Assembly: GCA_028023455.1 (NCBI GenBank)
Contig: JAQFVV010000228.1
Location: forward strand, 1,633,591-1,697,590
From: Epiperipatus broadwayi
Lineage: Eukaryota > Onychophora > Udeonychophora > Euonychophora > Peripatidae
Reading direction: 5' to 3'
DNA: 64,000 nucleotides
A program made the position numbers and the translations under genes. The notes beneath the pieces were generated by a model that saw only the letters and a program-made list of their open reading frames with translations, did not search any database and was not told where the DNA came from. Positions 24,289 to 33,951 of the stretch are shown piece after piece (position 1 is the first letter of the stretch; the number at the start of each line of letters is the position of its first letter).

Positions 24289-24420
24289 CTTTAAAAATAA
24301 TTAGAGGGGATTTGAACACAGACTTCCAAGTTCCCTTCAGCTATCCACTCCATCTTATATAACCGATACACAAGTTCACATACATATGAAAACAAAATAT
24401 GTCCAATATACATATTTTGA
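24289..24420 (-). repeat. Family C fragment: hammerhead 3' half plus tRNA-like tail
   Basis: On the minus strand it begins AAAATATGTATATTGGA, which matches the post-GAAA part of the family C hammerhead at 27750-27766. It continues through CATATGTATGTG into the tRNA-like tail ATAAGATGGAGTGGATAGCT, the B-box-like GTTCAAATCCCC, and TTCAGTATA. The ribozyme core upstream is missing, so this copy is 5' truncated within the ribozyme. Confidence 0.72.
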
Positions 24421-24429
24421 TGCCCTAAT

Positions 24430-25010
24430 TAAATATGCTTTTATGAAATATCAAGTCATTGAGTTTGATTTTTTTTTTTTAGTGCTACTAACATTAGCGA
24501 AGATTGAATATAATTAGATATTGATGGATCTCCAGGTTTTTTCATTATCTAACCAGCCATAAATAAACATTCACAACATGGTGGAAGCTGTTAAGAGGAT
24601 AAACATTTTCCATGTAAATTTCACAAGATTTTAAAGATAGAAAATGTATTAGCACCTAAATATAACATATAACAGAATCATATTGGATTCAAGGCATTAA
24701 TCCAGATATGTTACCTAGTGAAAATTTGTGTATCCATAATTACTCCATAGGCTGACCATTACAACATATTCTCTATTTTATTGTGTTTAAGAAAAATGTT
24801 TATATAAAATAAATATAGAGAGAATAATAAGACAAAATAAAATGTAATTAAAAAAAAAACACTTTTTAAATATTTAAAGGTTAATAGAATTTAATTATCT
24901 ATCATTTATTGCTAGATTAAAAGTAATTTCTTAAAATAATAATGATATTTAATATAATAATATATATTTATAAAGATATAAATTGTATGTAAAGAATCAT
25001 ATTTAATTTG
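24430..25010. other. AT-rich spacer
   Basis: No gene, RNA or repeat recognised. Confidence 0.5.
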
Positions 25011-25015
25011 ATATA

Positions 25016-25800
25016 CAAGGGGGAATCCAAAAAAAAAAAAAAAACAGGAATTTTGTAATAAAAATTTCTGTATTTATTTTTAGGTGGGACAAATTAAATT
25101 CTCCATCAAAGTAGTGTCCATTTGATACAATGGTCCCAGACTAAATGTGTTTTCCAATTTTCCAAGCAGTTCTGAAACTCTTGCAAAGTGATGACTTTTA
25201 ATGCCTCCACAGTTATGCTCTTCACCACTTCCAAGTCTGCAAAACTTTTTCTTTTGATGCATTTTTTCAGTCAAAGAAATAAAAAGAAGTCGCATGGAGT
25301 AAAATCAGATAAATATAGCAGATGAATATGCTGTTTTTGATTTAAAAAAATTTCACACTCAAGGCTTTGGGCACCAGTACATTGTCATGGTGAAGCTTGC
25401 ACTCCTCACTTTGCCATAATCAGGATGTTTTCATTTTACTGCATCATACAAATGTTTCAGAACTTCTAAGTAAAATGCCTGATTGTAGATACAAATTCTG
25501 AGTGAACAATATTGTTTGCATTAACAAAAAAAATTAGCAGCATATTGACATTGGATTTCATTTGCCATGCTTTTTTGGGGGTGTGGTAAATTTGAACTTT
25601 TCCATTAAACTTGTGTTTTCCTCAAAAAAAGCTTGTTTGTAAGCTGTTTCAAGCATTACAACAGTTTCCCATGCCATTTTACTAAGAAAATACAGAATTT
25701 CACTTTGTTCCAACTTTTCAGCCATAACAAATAAGCTAGATTCACATAAAAAAATTTATAACACTGCACCTCAATTTCACTTGATAGAGGAGAATTATTT
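25016..25800 (-). pseudogene. Mariner-type transposase fossil, C-terminal part
   Basis: The minus strand encodes, in interrupted frames, blocks typical of mariner transposases: NQAFYLEVLKHLYDAVK (about 25440-25490), KLHHDNVLVPKALSVKFF (about 25340-25395), and after a frameshift in a T tract HLLYLSDFTPCDFFLF (about 25270-25325), then a C-terminal LEVVKSITVEALKVITLQEF. The second and third Asp of the catalytic D,D34D triad are present (HHDN and PCDFF). Several stops and frameshifts kill it. The left boundary carries CAAGGGGGAATCC after a TA, which resembles a mariner terminal repeat; the N-terminal half beyond about 25640 is barely recognisable. Confidence 0.85.
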
Positions 25801-27239
25801 CAAAAGGCATATAGTGATGGAAGCATGTACTACAATGCAATCATGCACCAGAGCATGATTCTGAGGTGTTTTTGAGTACCTTCTCGCAAATATGTCAAAA
25901 TAGTTTGATTTAACAAAAAAAATTATGAGATTTTAATTTGTATAATTAATTTGTTTTGTTTTATTTAGTATACATAATTTATTATAATAGTTTTTATATT
26001 TATGAATATATTGTGTATTTTAGAGTTAGAGAAAGATTGCCTAACAGTCAAAATTCTAGACTTTTTGAAAGTGTAAACAATAAAATGTTGCATTGTATAA
26101 AGTGCATAAAAATAATTTCATTATTTATCTTTGTAATTTTATGTTAAATGATAACAAGAGAGTGATAATGAATACATATTTTAGTTTTCATTTTTATTCC
26201 TAGATTTTGTAAGTTAGTAATGGATAAGAAAGTGAAATAATCAACGTGCAAAATAACATTGTACAAAATAGCAATGCTTAATCATATCTGTAAAGCAATA
26301 TTTTTTTAATGTCAAATATTTTAATAATAAATATAACTTGTATTTTATTTTTATAATTACATCATGCTTTTAGAAAGATTTAAACTTATACAATGGGAAT
26401 CACAGAACAAAAAAAGCTTTATTCTAGCAAATATAAAAAGTAAAGTTTATTGGCTTCTTTTATTTCCTTAAATAAATTAACCACTTTTAATATTTTTTAT
26501 TTTAGTTATGTCTAAAATTAATTTCAGTAATATTTATGCTAAAAAAATAGTTTTATTGTCACAAAACTTTATTTAAACTGAAGGCTATATATAAGAAAAA
26601 TTAAATTTTGCAAAATTAATTTAGTGGTATTATATGTCAATAAGATGTTTAAGAATTGGTATCACTGATATTGATCAAATGTTATCTCTTAATTTTATTA
26701 CCCTATTGACTAATTACTCCAACTTACCTTCAAGAAAAAAATTTAAATTTACATAAATTGTAGATGCAAGAGATAATACCATCAAATATTCTTATAGATA
26801 ACTTTTTTAATAAAGACAAGAGGTAAAATTTTAGACTTTTTTTTAAAAAAAAGTGATCTGCTATTTATAGTTTTCATTATTAAATTCCCAATATTTAGCC
26901 GTCTTTATTTGTAGATTATCTTGAGGGTTTAGATATGCATGTATATTGAAATTATATACATTCTTGTTTAAAATATTCATGCATATTAAGACCCTGCAAA
27001 TGATCTATATAGAATGAAGTAAAAACATTGGAAATTTAATATTTAAAAAATGATAAAAATTAAAAAAATTCAGTATTATGGATAACTGAAACAGAAAAAT
27101 ATACATATTGAAATGATATTACAATTAATCCACAGAAATAAAAGTTAACAATAGTTTGCAGTAATTGCAAAAGAAGTAGAAATCTATTTAACAAATTATT
27201 AATATATATGTATATTGCAATTTGATGATTTTTGTGATT
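25801..27239. other. AT-rich stretch
   Basis: The first hundred bases may be the eroded 5' part of the mariner. After that I see no gene or element. Confidence 0.5.
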
Positions 27240-27345
27240 AAAAAAGGGGCATTTGGCTTTATTGCTCAAGACTTCAAGAGAAGTTTGAGTGCCAAAATCA
27301 ATCTTGGGATCTCCTGATCCCAAGTTGAATGCTCTGTAATCAATA
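27240..27345 (-). repeat. tRNA-derived SINE (TTTGGCACTCAAA family), minus strand
   Basis: On the minus strand TTCAACTTGGGATCAGGAG, ATCCCAAGATTGAT, TTTTGGCACTCAAACTTCTC and GAGCAATAAAGCC follow in order. Related copies are at 39.24 (minus) and 39.43 kb (plus), which share the ACTCAAA or TTTAAACTTC block and the AATAAA end. The first part resembles the anticodon and T arms of a tRNA. Confidence 0.6.
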
Positions 27346-27428
27346 CACATCATCAGTGTGCTATCATTATCTGGTAATCTACATTTTAACAGATACTCTG
27401 CTCTATCAGCTACTCGCAAGCAACACAT
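27346..27428 (-). pseudogene. Possible Ty3/Gypsy reverse transcriptase fragment
   Basis: The minus frame ending at the SINE contains PDNDSTLMMCIDYRAFN, which resembles the Gypsy RT motif (D-G-S-x-R-M-C-I-D-Y-R-x-L-N). Only about 30 residues are recognisable, and the match runs directly into the SINE. It could be a SINE inserted in a dead Gypsy element or a chance similarity. Confidence 0.4.
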
Positions 27429-27494
27429 TCAGATTTCACAAATGAATTGTTAATTTACAATATAGACATCTGTATATTTAAATGAACATATTAA

Positions 27495-27900
27495 GATTCT
27501 ACATATGAGGGGTCAGACTGGTTTAAAGTCAACATGGGTATGACAACAATATTGGCATTGACAAGAGCTTTGAGCATTCCATCATCAGATTTTCAATAAT
27601 ATGGATGGCTGAAAAGTTGGAGGATGTAGGAGAGTGAAGCCTGTCCATTAAAATTTGAAGACTTCCTATCTTAATATAAACTGAGCACTGATTATATATG
27701 TGTGTGGGAGATAATGATCTGGACCAATTGATGTGTGCTAGTTCAGCACAAAATATGTATATTGGAGATCATTTATCTTTTTCACATGTATGTGGTCATG
27801 TATATCAGTTATTTAAGATGGTGTGGATAGATAGTTGAAGGGAGCTTGAAAGTCTATGTTCAAATCTCCTTTAATTACATCTAAGGTTCAGTATATTTCA
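27495..27900 (+). mobile_element. Family C composite: body module, hammerhead, tRNA-like tail
   Basis: Three parts run in one direction. The first (27500-27700) starts near GGGGTCAGACTGGTTTAAAG and includes GAGCATTCCATCATCAG and CTTAATATAAACTGAGCACT; the same module appears twice head-to-head at 63.65-64.0 kb and in part at 62.74-62.81 kb. The second is a degenerate hammerhead at 27711-27776. The third (27780-27900) is the tRNA-like unit with TTAAGATGGTGTGGATAG, a GTTCAAATCTCC B-box-like motif and TTCAGTATA. It is the most complete family C copy in the window. There is no coding capacity. A tRNA-like part at the 3' end is the reverse of normal SINE order and would fit a circular or tandem ancestor opened at another point. 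Confidence 0.72.
27711..27776 (+). ncRNA. Degenerate hammerhead ribozyme (family C)
   Basis: Stem II GTGCT-AGTTC-AGCAC (27735-27749) is perfect. Stem I keeps its inner CCAA/TTGG helix and outer ATGATCT/AGATCAT helix, separated by an internal loop. The core is damaged: CTGATGA is TTGATGT and GAAA is AAAA. It should not cleave, but pairing is preserved. Confidence 0.78.
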
Positions 27901-27904
27901 ATAT

Positions 27905-28710
27905 ATGTGTATTTAAATATTACATTTTATAAATGTAATATTATCATTAAGTTGAAAATGTTAAAATTAAACATCATATAATTCTTGTAATGTACACATT
28001 AGAGTAAAACAAGAAATTTAATGCCATTTTTAACTTTCTTATAATTTAAATTGCAGTGGAGTAAGCTACAGTTATTATTATAATTTATAATTATAAAATA
28101 ATTTAGTATGTTGAGATAACATAATGCAATGACATATAACATATAAGCAAATCATTATATTATAATCCACATGTATTAATAAGTTATAAGATATAATATA
28201 AATTATGAGTAAGGAAGTTATGAATAAAAGTAAAATAGTTGCCTCACTCTGTTATATACATCATGTTCTTTCAGCATATAACATTATTAATAACCAATTA
28301 TTTTCATAAATAACTAAGCTGTTAAGTGTTCATTACACATATAAACAGTGATGTTTCAATTACAGCATTATTAATATTATTAAGTATGTGTGAATTTAAA
28401 TAATTGAAAAGATTATTCTATAAAGATGTCACATCTGTTTCCATCCTAGAGATGATATTTTTTCAAGAAAGCACGTAATTTTGCATTAATAAAAAAAATC
28501 TGCAAATCAGTCTTGAAAAAGCAGGATTTTCATTGAAATCTAAATCATTCCAATGTATCTGAGCACAACTTTTCAATATGATGATATTCCAATGACATAA
28601 ACCATGCATAACATACTTTTGGAGACTGTTGGAGATGCCTTTGTCCTATTGAGAAATACATAAGCTCTTTTATCTAGACATATAAAAGTGCAAATAGATT
28701 AAGAATCTTA
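27905..28710. other. AT-rich stretch
   Basis: No feature recognised. Confidence 0.5.
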
Positions 28711-28885
28711 TGATGTAATGGCTAACATATCCATCTGCTATGCCTAAAATCTAAATTTGAATCTTTTAGAATTTAATTCAAATTCAAAATTGAGAGGAGT
28801 TTTCTTTAAAGGAGTGTTAACTCATAGCCATCCAATATTGCTCAGTAAATGGATGTCTAGTCATTTTAATCTAGAATAAAATAAC
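28711..28885 (+). repeat. tRNA-like SINE with TCCAATATT body
   Basis: The head TGTAATGGCTAACATATCC resembles an A box region, and TAAATTTGAATC a worn B box. The body CCATCCAATATTGCTCAGTA with GTCTAGTC and AATAAAATAAC resembles 59270-59340. Heads of the same type occur at 42.96 and 55.71 kb. Confidence 0.5.
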
Positions 28886-30970
28886 AATGAAAACCTCATC
28901 ACCCATCAGCTGACAAGCACACTAAACTTTATTTTTCAGTGTTTCTCTATGAAAACATATTTTGAGCTGCATTTGCTGAGAGGTGGCTATTTATTGACTG
29001 TTTTTTCCTTTTTATGCTATGGCCATGAGTACAGTTTTAGTGTATCAATGTATAAAAATTTGAAAATTATTGTAACTCATATTTTGGAAGATGATGTGCA
29101 AAATACTATATTCTTAATTATCTTTCACTGGACAAAATCATATGTTGTGGTGTATGTGGGTAACATATGTATATACTAATAAATCAAATGATTGCAATTT
29201 CATAACCATATGATTGACCTAATCTACATGAGAATACCTGATTTAACTCTGGATGATTAAATTCTTTGCTCTATGCCAATGTAACATAAATTTAACTAAA
29301 CATGCATTAAAAAAACCATGAAACTAATTTCATCCAATAATTCAATCAAAATGTACACATATATCATTAATGGCAATTCCATGCTGTCATTCTAATTAAC
29401 TTACAATCAATCAGTAACAATCCCTTTTGATAGCCAATTATAAAACAGATATAATAATAGAAGAAAAGTCACGTTTAATCAGTAATTTGGTTATCAATGA
29501 TTAATTTAAATTTTTAGCAAAGATTTATTTGAAAAAATTTAAAAAGTGCATTGTGTAAAAATTACAATTTTAAAAATATAAATAAACAAACAAAAAAATG
29601 CAATAAATATTATATCTATATTCTCTGCCTGAAGACAGACTGATTATTGTTGATAGCAGTTTGCAACTTATAATTTTAGTATTCAATTTTAGAGCTATAT
29701 CATAAATTTTAATGGGTACTTTACTTCAAAAAATACACATTACTAAAAAAAAAGACTAATAAACTAAAAACATGATTTAATATAATTTCAAATTTATATA
29801 TATATAAACACAGTTCGATATGTAATAACAGAATAATATTACTCAGATAATCATATGACATTTCTCATATGATCATGTGACATTCAGGTATCAAAGTGAA
29901 GATTGGGCTTCTAAGTAAAATCTTTAGTCTTAAGAAACTATCACAATACCATGATGCTAAACTGTACATTATATAATAATTAAATGTGCCTTTAAATAAT
30001 AAAAAAATAATGTGACAATAAAATTACATTCTATAATTTTTAAGTTTAATCTCCAATACATATATAGTTGGAAGATTGTGCTATAATTTTATTTACAAAA
30101 CTATTCTTAATGATAAAATGTGTTTTTATTTTTAAAGTTTATCACTAATTCAAAGAGCATTAATCCCACTATTTAGATAATACCCTTCTAAAATTTTAAA
30201 ACAATTTTCTAAGATAATTAGAATAAAATATATTTTTAACCAGTTCTTAGAAAAACTACTTAACATCTTATTATTAGTTTATATGGCTGACTGACTATAT
30301 GTCACAAGTCTATAAAGTTAATTTGTATAAGATTGTAATCCAAAATTCTAATGTTTTATAGACATGCATTATCATTAAACAAAAAAATTTTTCAAATTAA
30401 TTGTTACAGCTTAAAAAGACCCAAAATGAGTTTTTTTTAATGCATAATCAGAAGCATACATTATACAGCTTTGCACCATTTCTCTCTCTTCTTGCTGGAA
30501 AATATAAAATGGATATATGTTTTAAACAACATAAATATGAATATATGGCTTTAAAAACAACATAAAAATTTACAGATATAAAGTCTTAGATAATAAAAAT
30601 CCAGGGATAATAAAAATGATATAAAGAATTTAAATTCTCACTCTAACAATATAAAGAGTAAAAAAAAAAACATAGACTAAGCCATTGGAAAATATTGAAC
30701 ACAATACTTTCAAAATCTAATATAAAATTCCCATTAATCTTGCATATTAATTTCTTAATTAAGTGAAACTATTTAGGATAACATTTCTTACTTTTTTTTT
30801 TAATGAGAATATGATTTTAAAAATTAAAAAGAAAAAGATAGAAGAAAAGGCTAAATCTAGACAAGATGGATTATAAATAATAATTAATAAAAAATTGGAG
30901 AATCAAGACATTATTTTGCTAAAAGATGATAATGAGATATTTATTTATATAGCACAATGTATATAAATTG
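28886..30970. other. AT-rich stretch
   Basis: No gene recognised. The frame at 28949-29179 (plus) lacks any known motif and is probably chance. Confidence 0.5.
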
Positions 30971-31122
30971 TAATAAACTAAAGATCAGCATTTCAAGCTG
31001 GATTCATTTTATTCTTTCGCAAAGACTTTATCTTGTGCTGGAAATGAAAGTATTCATTTATTATTAACATTCATAAAAAAGTGCATGTACATTAGCTTGA
31101 AATGCTGATCTTTAGTTTATTA
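30971..31122. mobile_element. Short MITE-like foldback with perfect 29 bp inverted repeats
   Basis: TAATAAACTAAAGATCAGCA at 30971 and its perfect complement ending at 31122 form 29 bp arms around a 94 bp loop with no coding potential. The termini begin and end with TA, compatible with a TA-target family. No related transposase was seen. Confidence 0.75.
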
Positions 31123-32756
31123 AAAGATGATAAGTGAATTTAAAAGATTTGAATATTGAAACAAAAAGTCTCCATATAAAATAAAAATTAAATGGGATTA
31201 TGGAAGAGACCTTAAAAGTAAAAATAAATTAAAGAGATAAGCTGCAGCAATAATTTATATATATATAACAAATGGCAGATGGCAAAATTGTTTGGGGAGC
31301 TTTTTCATCAAAGCTGCATCTATGCTACTTTAACTTTTTCACAATATTCCTATAAAATTGTTATAATAAAAACTATATAATTACAATTTTTATAAAAACT
31401 AATAAACTTGAACTTCTTTCCTGGAAGATTATTCATCAATTTAATTCTACTCCAATATTATACTTAAACAAGCAGAATCCTAAAAACATTAACTATTTTA
31501 AATGTCAAAGTCTCATTAACATTTATGATACAGCTCTAAATGCTAAATTAAATTATAAGATTAATATATATCATTTGGTCATAATCCCCTATTAAAAGTA
31601 ACCTCATACTGTTTTCAGATAGAGAACTTAACATACATTAGTATTAACCATGATTCTGAGTTTGATTTTTTGCTTAATTTTTTACATTAACATATAAAAT
31701 ACTTCTTTACATAGTAATTTTTCATCTTTTTATTAAAGATTTAATAGAATTAAAACTACTTAGCTTCGAAGATTAATGTAAAAACAAGTTAGCAATATAA
31801 ATATATGTCTAAAACACTCTAACCTTTTGATTTGTTTGTAATCACAGAGTGTGAATAAATTGTGTTTTACTATGAACCAATATTACTACTTGATTGCAGT
31901 ATTCTGCTGCCTTGCCATTATTTACTTATCAGTTTTTAGACAGAGTAGAGATTCCTAGGTAAACAGCTCACTTCCAGTGTTTGAATATCATGTGGCTTCC
32001 TAAGTAATGAACTGATTTATTATTTCTTCCCAATGTGGTTCAGCACAACTCTGAGTGATTAACTCAAAAACTAATGGTTCCTAGAAACTTAATCTGTCAT
32101 TTTTGATACTCAAACACAACATGACTTCCTAAAAAACTATTTATATGATTAAACCCCTGTGTAATTTGATGCGATAGTAAAGTGATGTGTTAAAACTGAT
32201 CAGGATCATTCTCAATTGAAAAAAAAAAAAAAACTTGGCTCAATCTATTTTCTAAGTTTCTCCACACATCATTTGATTTAATGGATGAATACCATCCAAT
32301 TACAGTGGGACCCTACACAATGAACACCTCATACAATGAACAAATTATATGTACACTTTTTCCCATTAAATTATAATATAATCAATAATTACCAAGTTAT
32401 ACAATAAACTTATTTTAAGGTTGAGTTAATAATATAATTTGCCTAATTCAAATTATTGATTTCATTTCTCACAATCTTCAGATCAAAGAGCAAAAAATTA
32501 CTATCTACCAACATTTGAAAAATTGTATTTTCTCAATGATTATCATTTTAATTAATTTTAAAGATGATTAACAATCAAATACTTTTAAACAAGTATTAAA
32601 ATTAAGCTTAAACTGTACAATTAACTAATGTGCCCTTCAATTTGAATAGTTTGCAGCAAAAGAAAGATATTTTTAGCTTAATTATTATTAAAAATATCTT
32701 TAGAAATAATGAAAATATATTCAAACAATGAAATTGTTTTGAGAAAGAATAAAAAC
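31123..32756. other. AT-rich stretch with one possible transposon end
   Basis: Largely featureless. At 32303-32342, after a TA, CAGTGGGACCCTACACAATG followed by repeated AATGAAC resembles a pogo/Tigger-type terminal inverted repeat. The opposite end was not found. Confidence 0.4.
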
Positions 32757-33036
32757 ATAATATTTCTGTAGTGTAATTTTCACTATACCACTCTCATGCA
32801 AGGTAGTGACTGAATTCTATCAACTTTTAACACCTTGCGGAGGGATCCAATTATAAGCATGTGGCCAAAGACATACGAAAAAAATCTATGATCCCCAAGA
32901 TGCACATCTAAGTGCTGAACCAGCACTCATCAGTTGGCCCAGACCACAATCTCTTACAAGGTGTTAAAGTTGATAGAATTCAGTCGCTACCTAGCATAGG
33001 AGTGGTGCAGTGAAAATTGCACTACAGAAATATTAT
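32757..33036. mobile_element. Foldback element with 80 bp arms enclosing a family C hammerhead
   Basis: ATAATATTTCTGTAGTG at 32757 opens an 81 bp arm ending CACCTTG at 32837; its complement occupies 32957-33036 with few mismatches. The roughly 119 bp between the arms carries a family C hammerhead on the minus strand. It is MITE-like in form, but the ribozyme cargo links it to the retrozyme-like repeats. No coding capacity. Confidence 0.82.
32888..32948 (-). ncRNA. Hammerhead ribozyme with damaged GAAA (family C)
   Basis: On the minus strand: CCAA, CTGATGA, perfect stem II GTGCT-GGTTC-AGCAC, then TTAGATG where GAAA is expected, TGCATC and TTGG closing stem I, with GATCAT further out. CTGATGA and the ATC cleavage triplet are intact. 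The second half of the core is replaced by a longer non-matching segment, so cleavage is unlikely. Confidence 0.8.
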
Positions 33037-33897
33037 CCATTATTGAATAATCTCTAGTTTTATGAATCACTAATAAAAATTATTAAAATAAAAGCTTATT
33101 TTTCTGCTTTATTAACATAACCCAAACATTTCCAACTATAATACTGACTATGAAATAGCTAAATCAATGGTACATGCTATAATGAATATCACTGGTTGAT
33201 GTAACTGGTACCCAAGCAAAATAATTCATAATATTTCTGTTAGTCCATCCAACATTTTTTTCATGTTAAGTAAGAATTTTGTTATCAATTTAGTTCTCTA
33301 ACCTACTTATTTGTATCTTTAGTTCTGAAAATGCTGTATTTTTTTTAATTTATACATTCTATATAATAATTTTAGTCATGAGCCAAAATAATGGAAATTA
33401 GAAAATTAATAGGGATATCAAAAAAAAAAAAGGTTCACAAGCTAGAGAATAGTAAAACTATCAGAGACCTGATTTCTGAATACTGAATGCCCTTTTAAAA
33501 ACCATGAATAGAATAAAAAGTGCACAGGTCAGCAAGAGAATCTCCAGATAAAGCATTTCATGTTATAATATAAAAAAAAATGAAAATTCTTTTATTAATG
33601 TGGGTTAATGAAAAAGTGATAACATTAGTGTAATATTTTTTTGCTTTTATTCTATGTCTTTTTAATTTTTTGGATAATTTTTTTTTGTTAAAATGATTAT
33701 GCTGCACGGTAATTTTGCTCTAGACTGACTTTGGAATGGATTACCTATAAATACAAGCATTTCAATGTACAAGTGAATAAAAAGACCATTTAACAAACAT
33801 ACTTCTGGAATTATAGACAGACGACTGCCATATTTCTTCATTCTTTTTTATTTCATAAATAATTTCATATAAATAAAAATACAATAAAAGACAAATA
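33037..33897. other. AT-rich stretch
   Basis: No feature recognised. Confidence 0.5.
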
Positions 33898-33951
33898 CCC
33901 CCCAAGATGCATTTCGTGCTAAACCAGCGCTCATCAGTTGGACCAGGTCAT
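33898..33951 (-). ncRNA. Type I hammerhead ribozyme, complete core (family C)
   Basis: On the minus strand: CCAA, CTGATGA, stem II GCGCT-GGTTT-AGCAC (one C-A mismatch), GAAA, TGCATC forming a minimal stem III (A-T, T-A, loop GC) with cleavage triplet ATC, then TTGG. All invariant core bases are intact. The outer part of stem I is weaker than in the copy at 62.7 kb. Predicted cleavage is between the complements of 33906 and 33905. Confidence 0.85.

Noticed and set aside
27560-27600. A further hammerhead in the family C body module (minus strand CTGATGATGGAATGCTC)
   Set aside because: CTGATGA is present, but there is no GAAA after a stable hairpin and no closing stem. The same holds for the copies at 63.72 and 63.87 kb.
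32303-32342. A complete Tigger/pogo element
   Set aside because: Only one terminal-repeat-like end is visible; no second end or transposase could be found.
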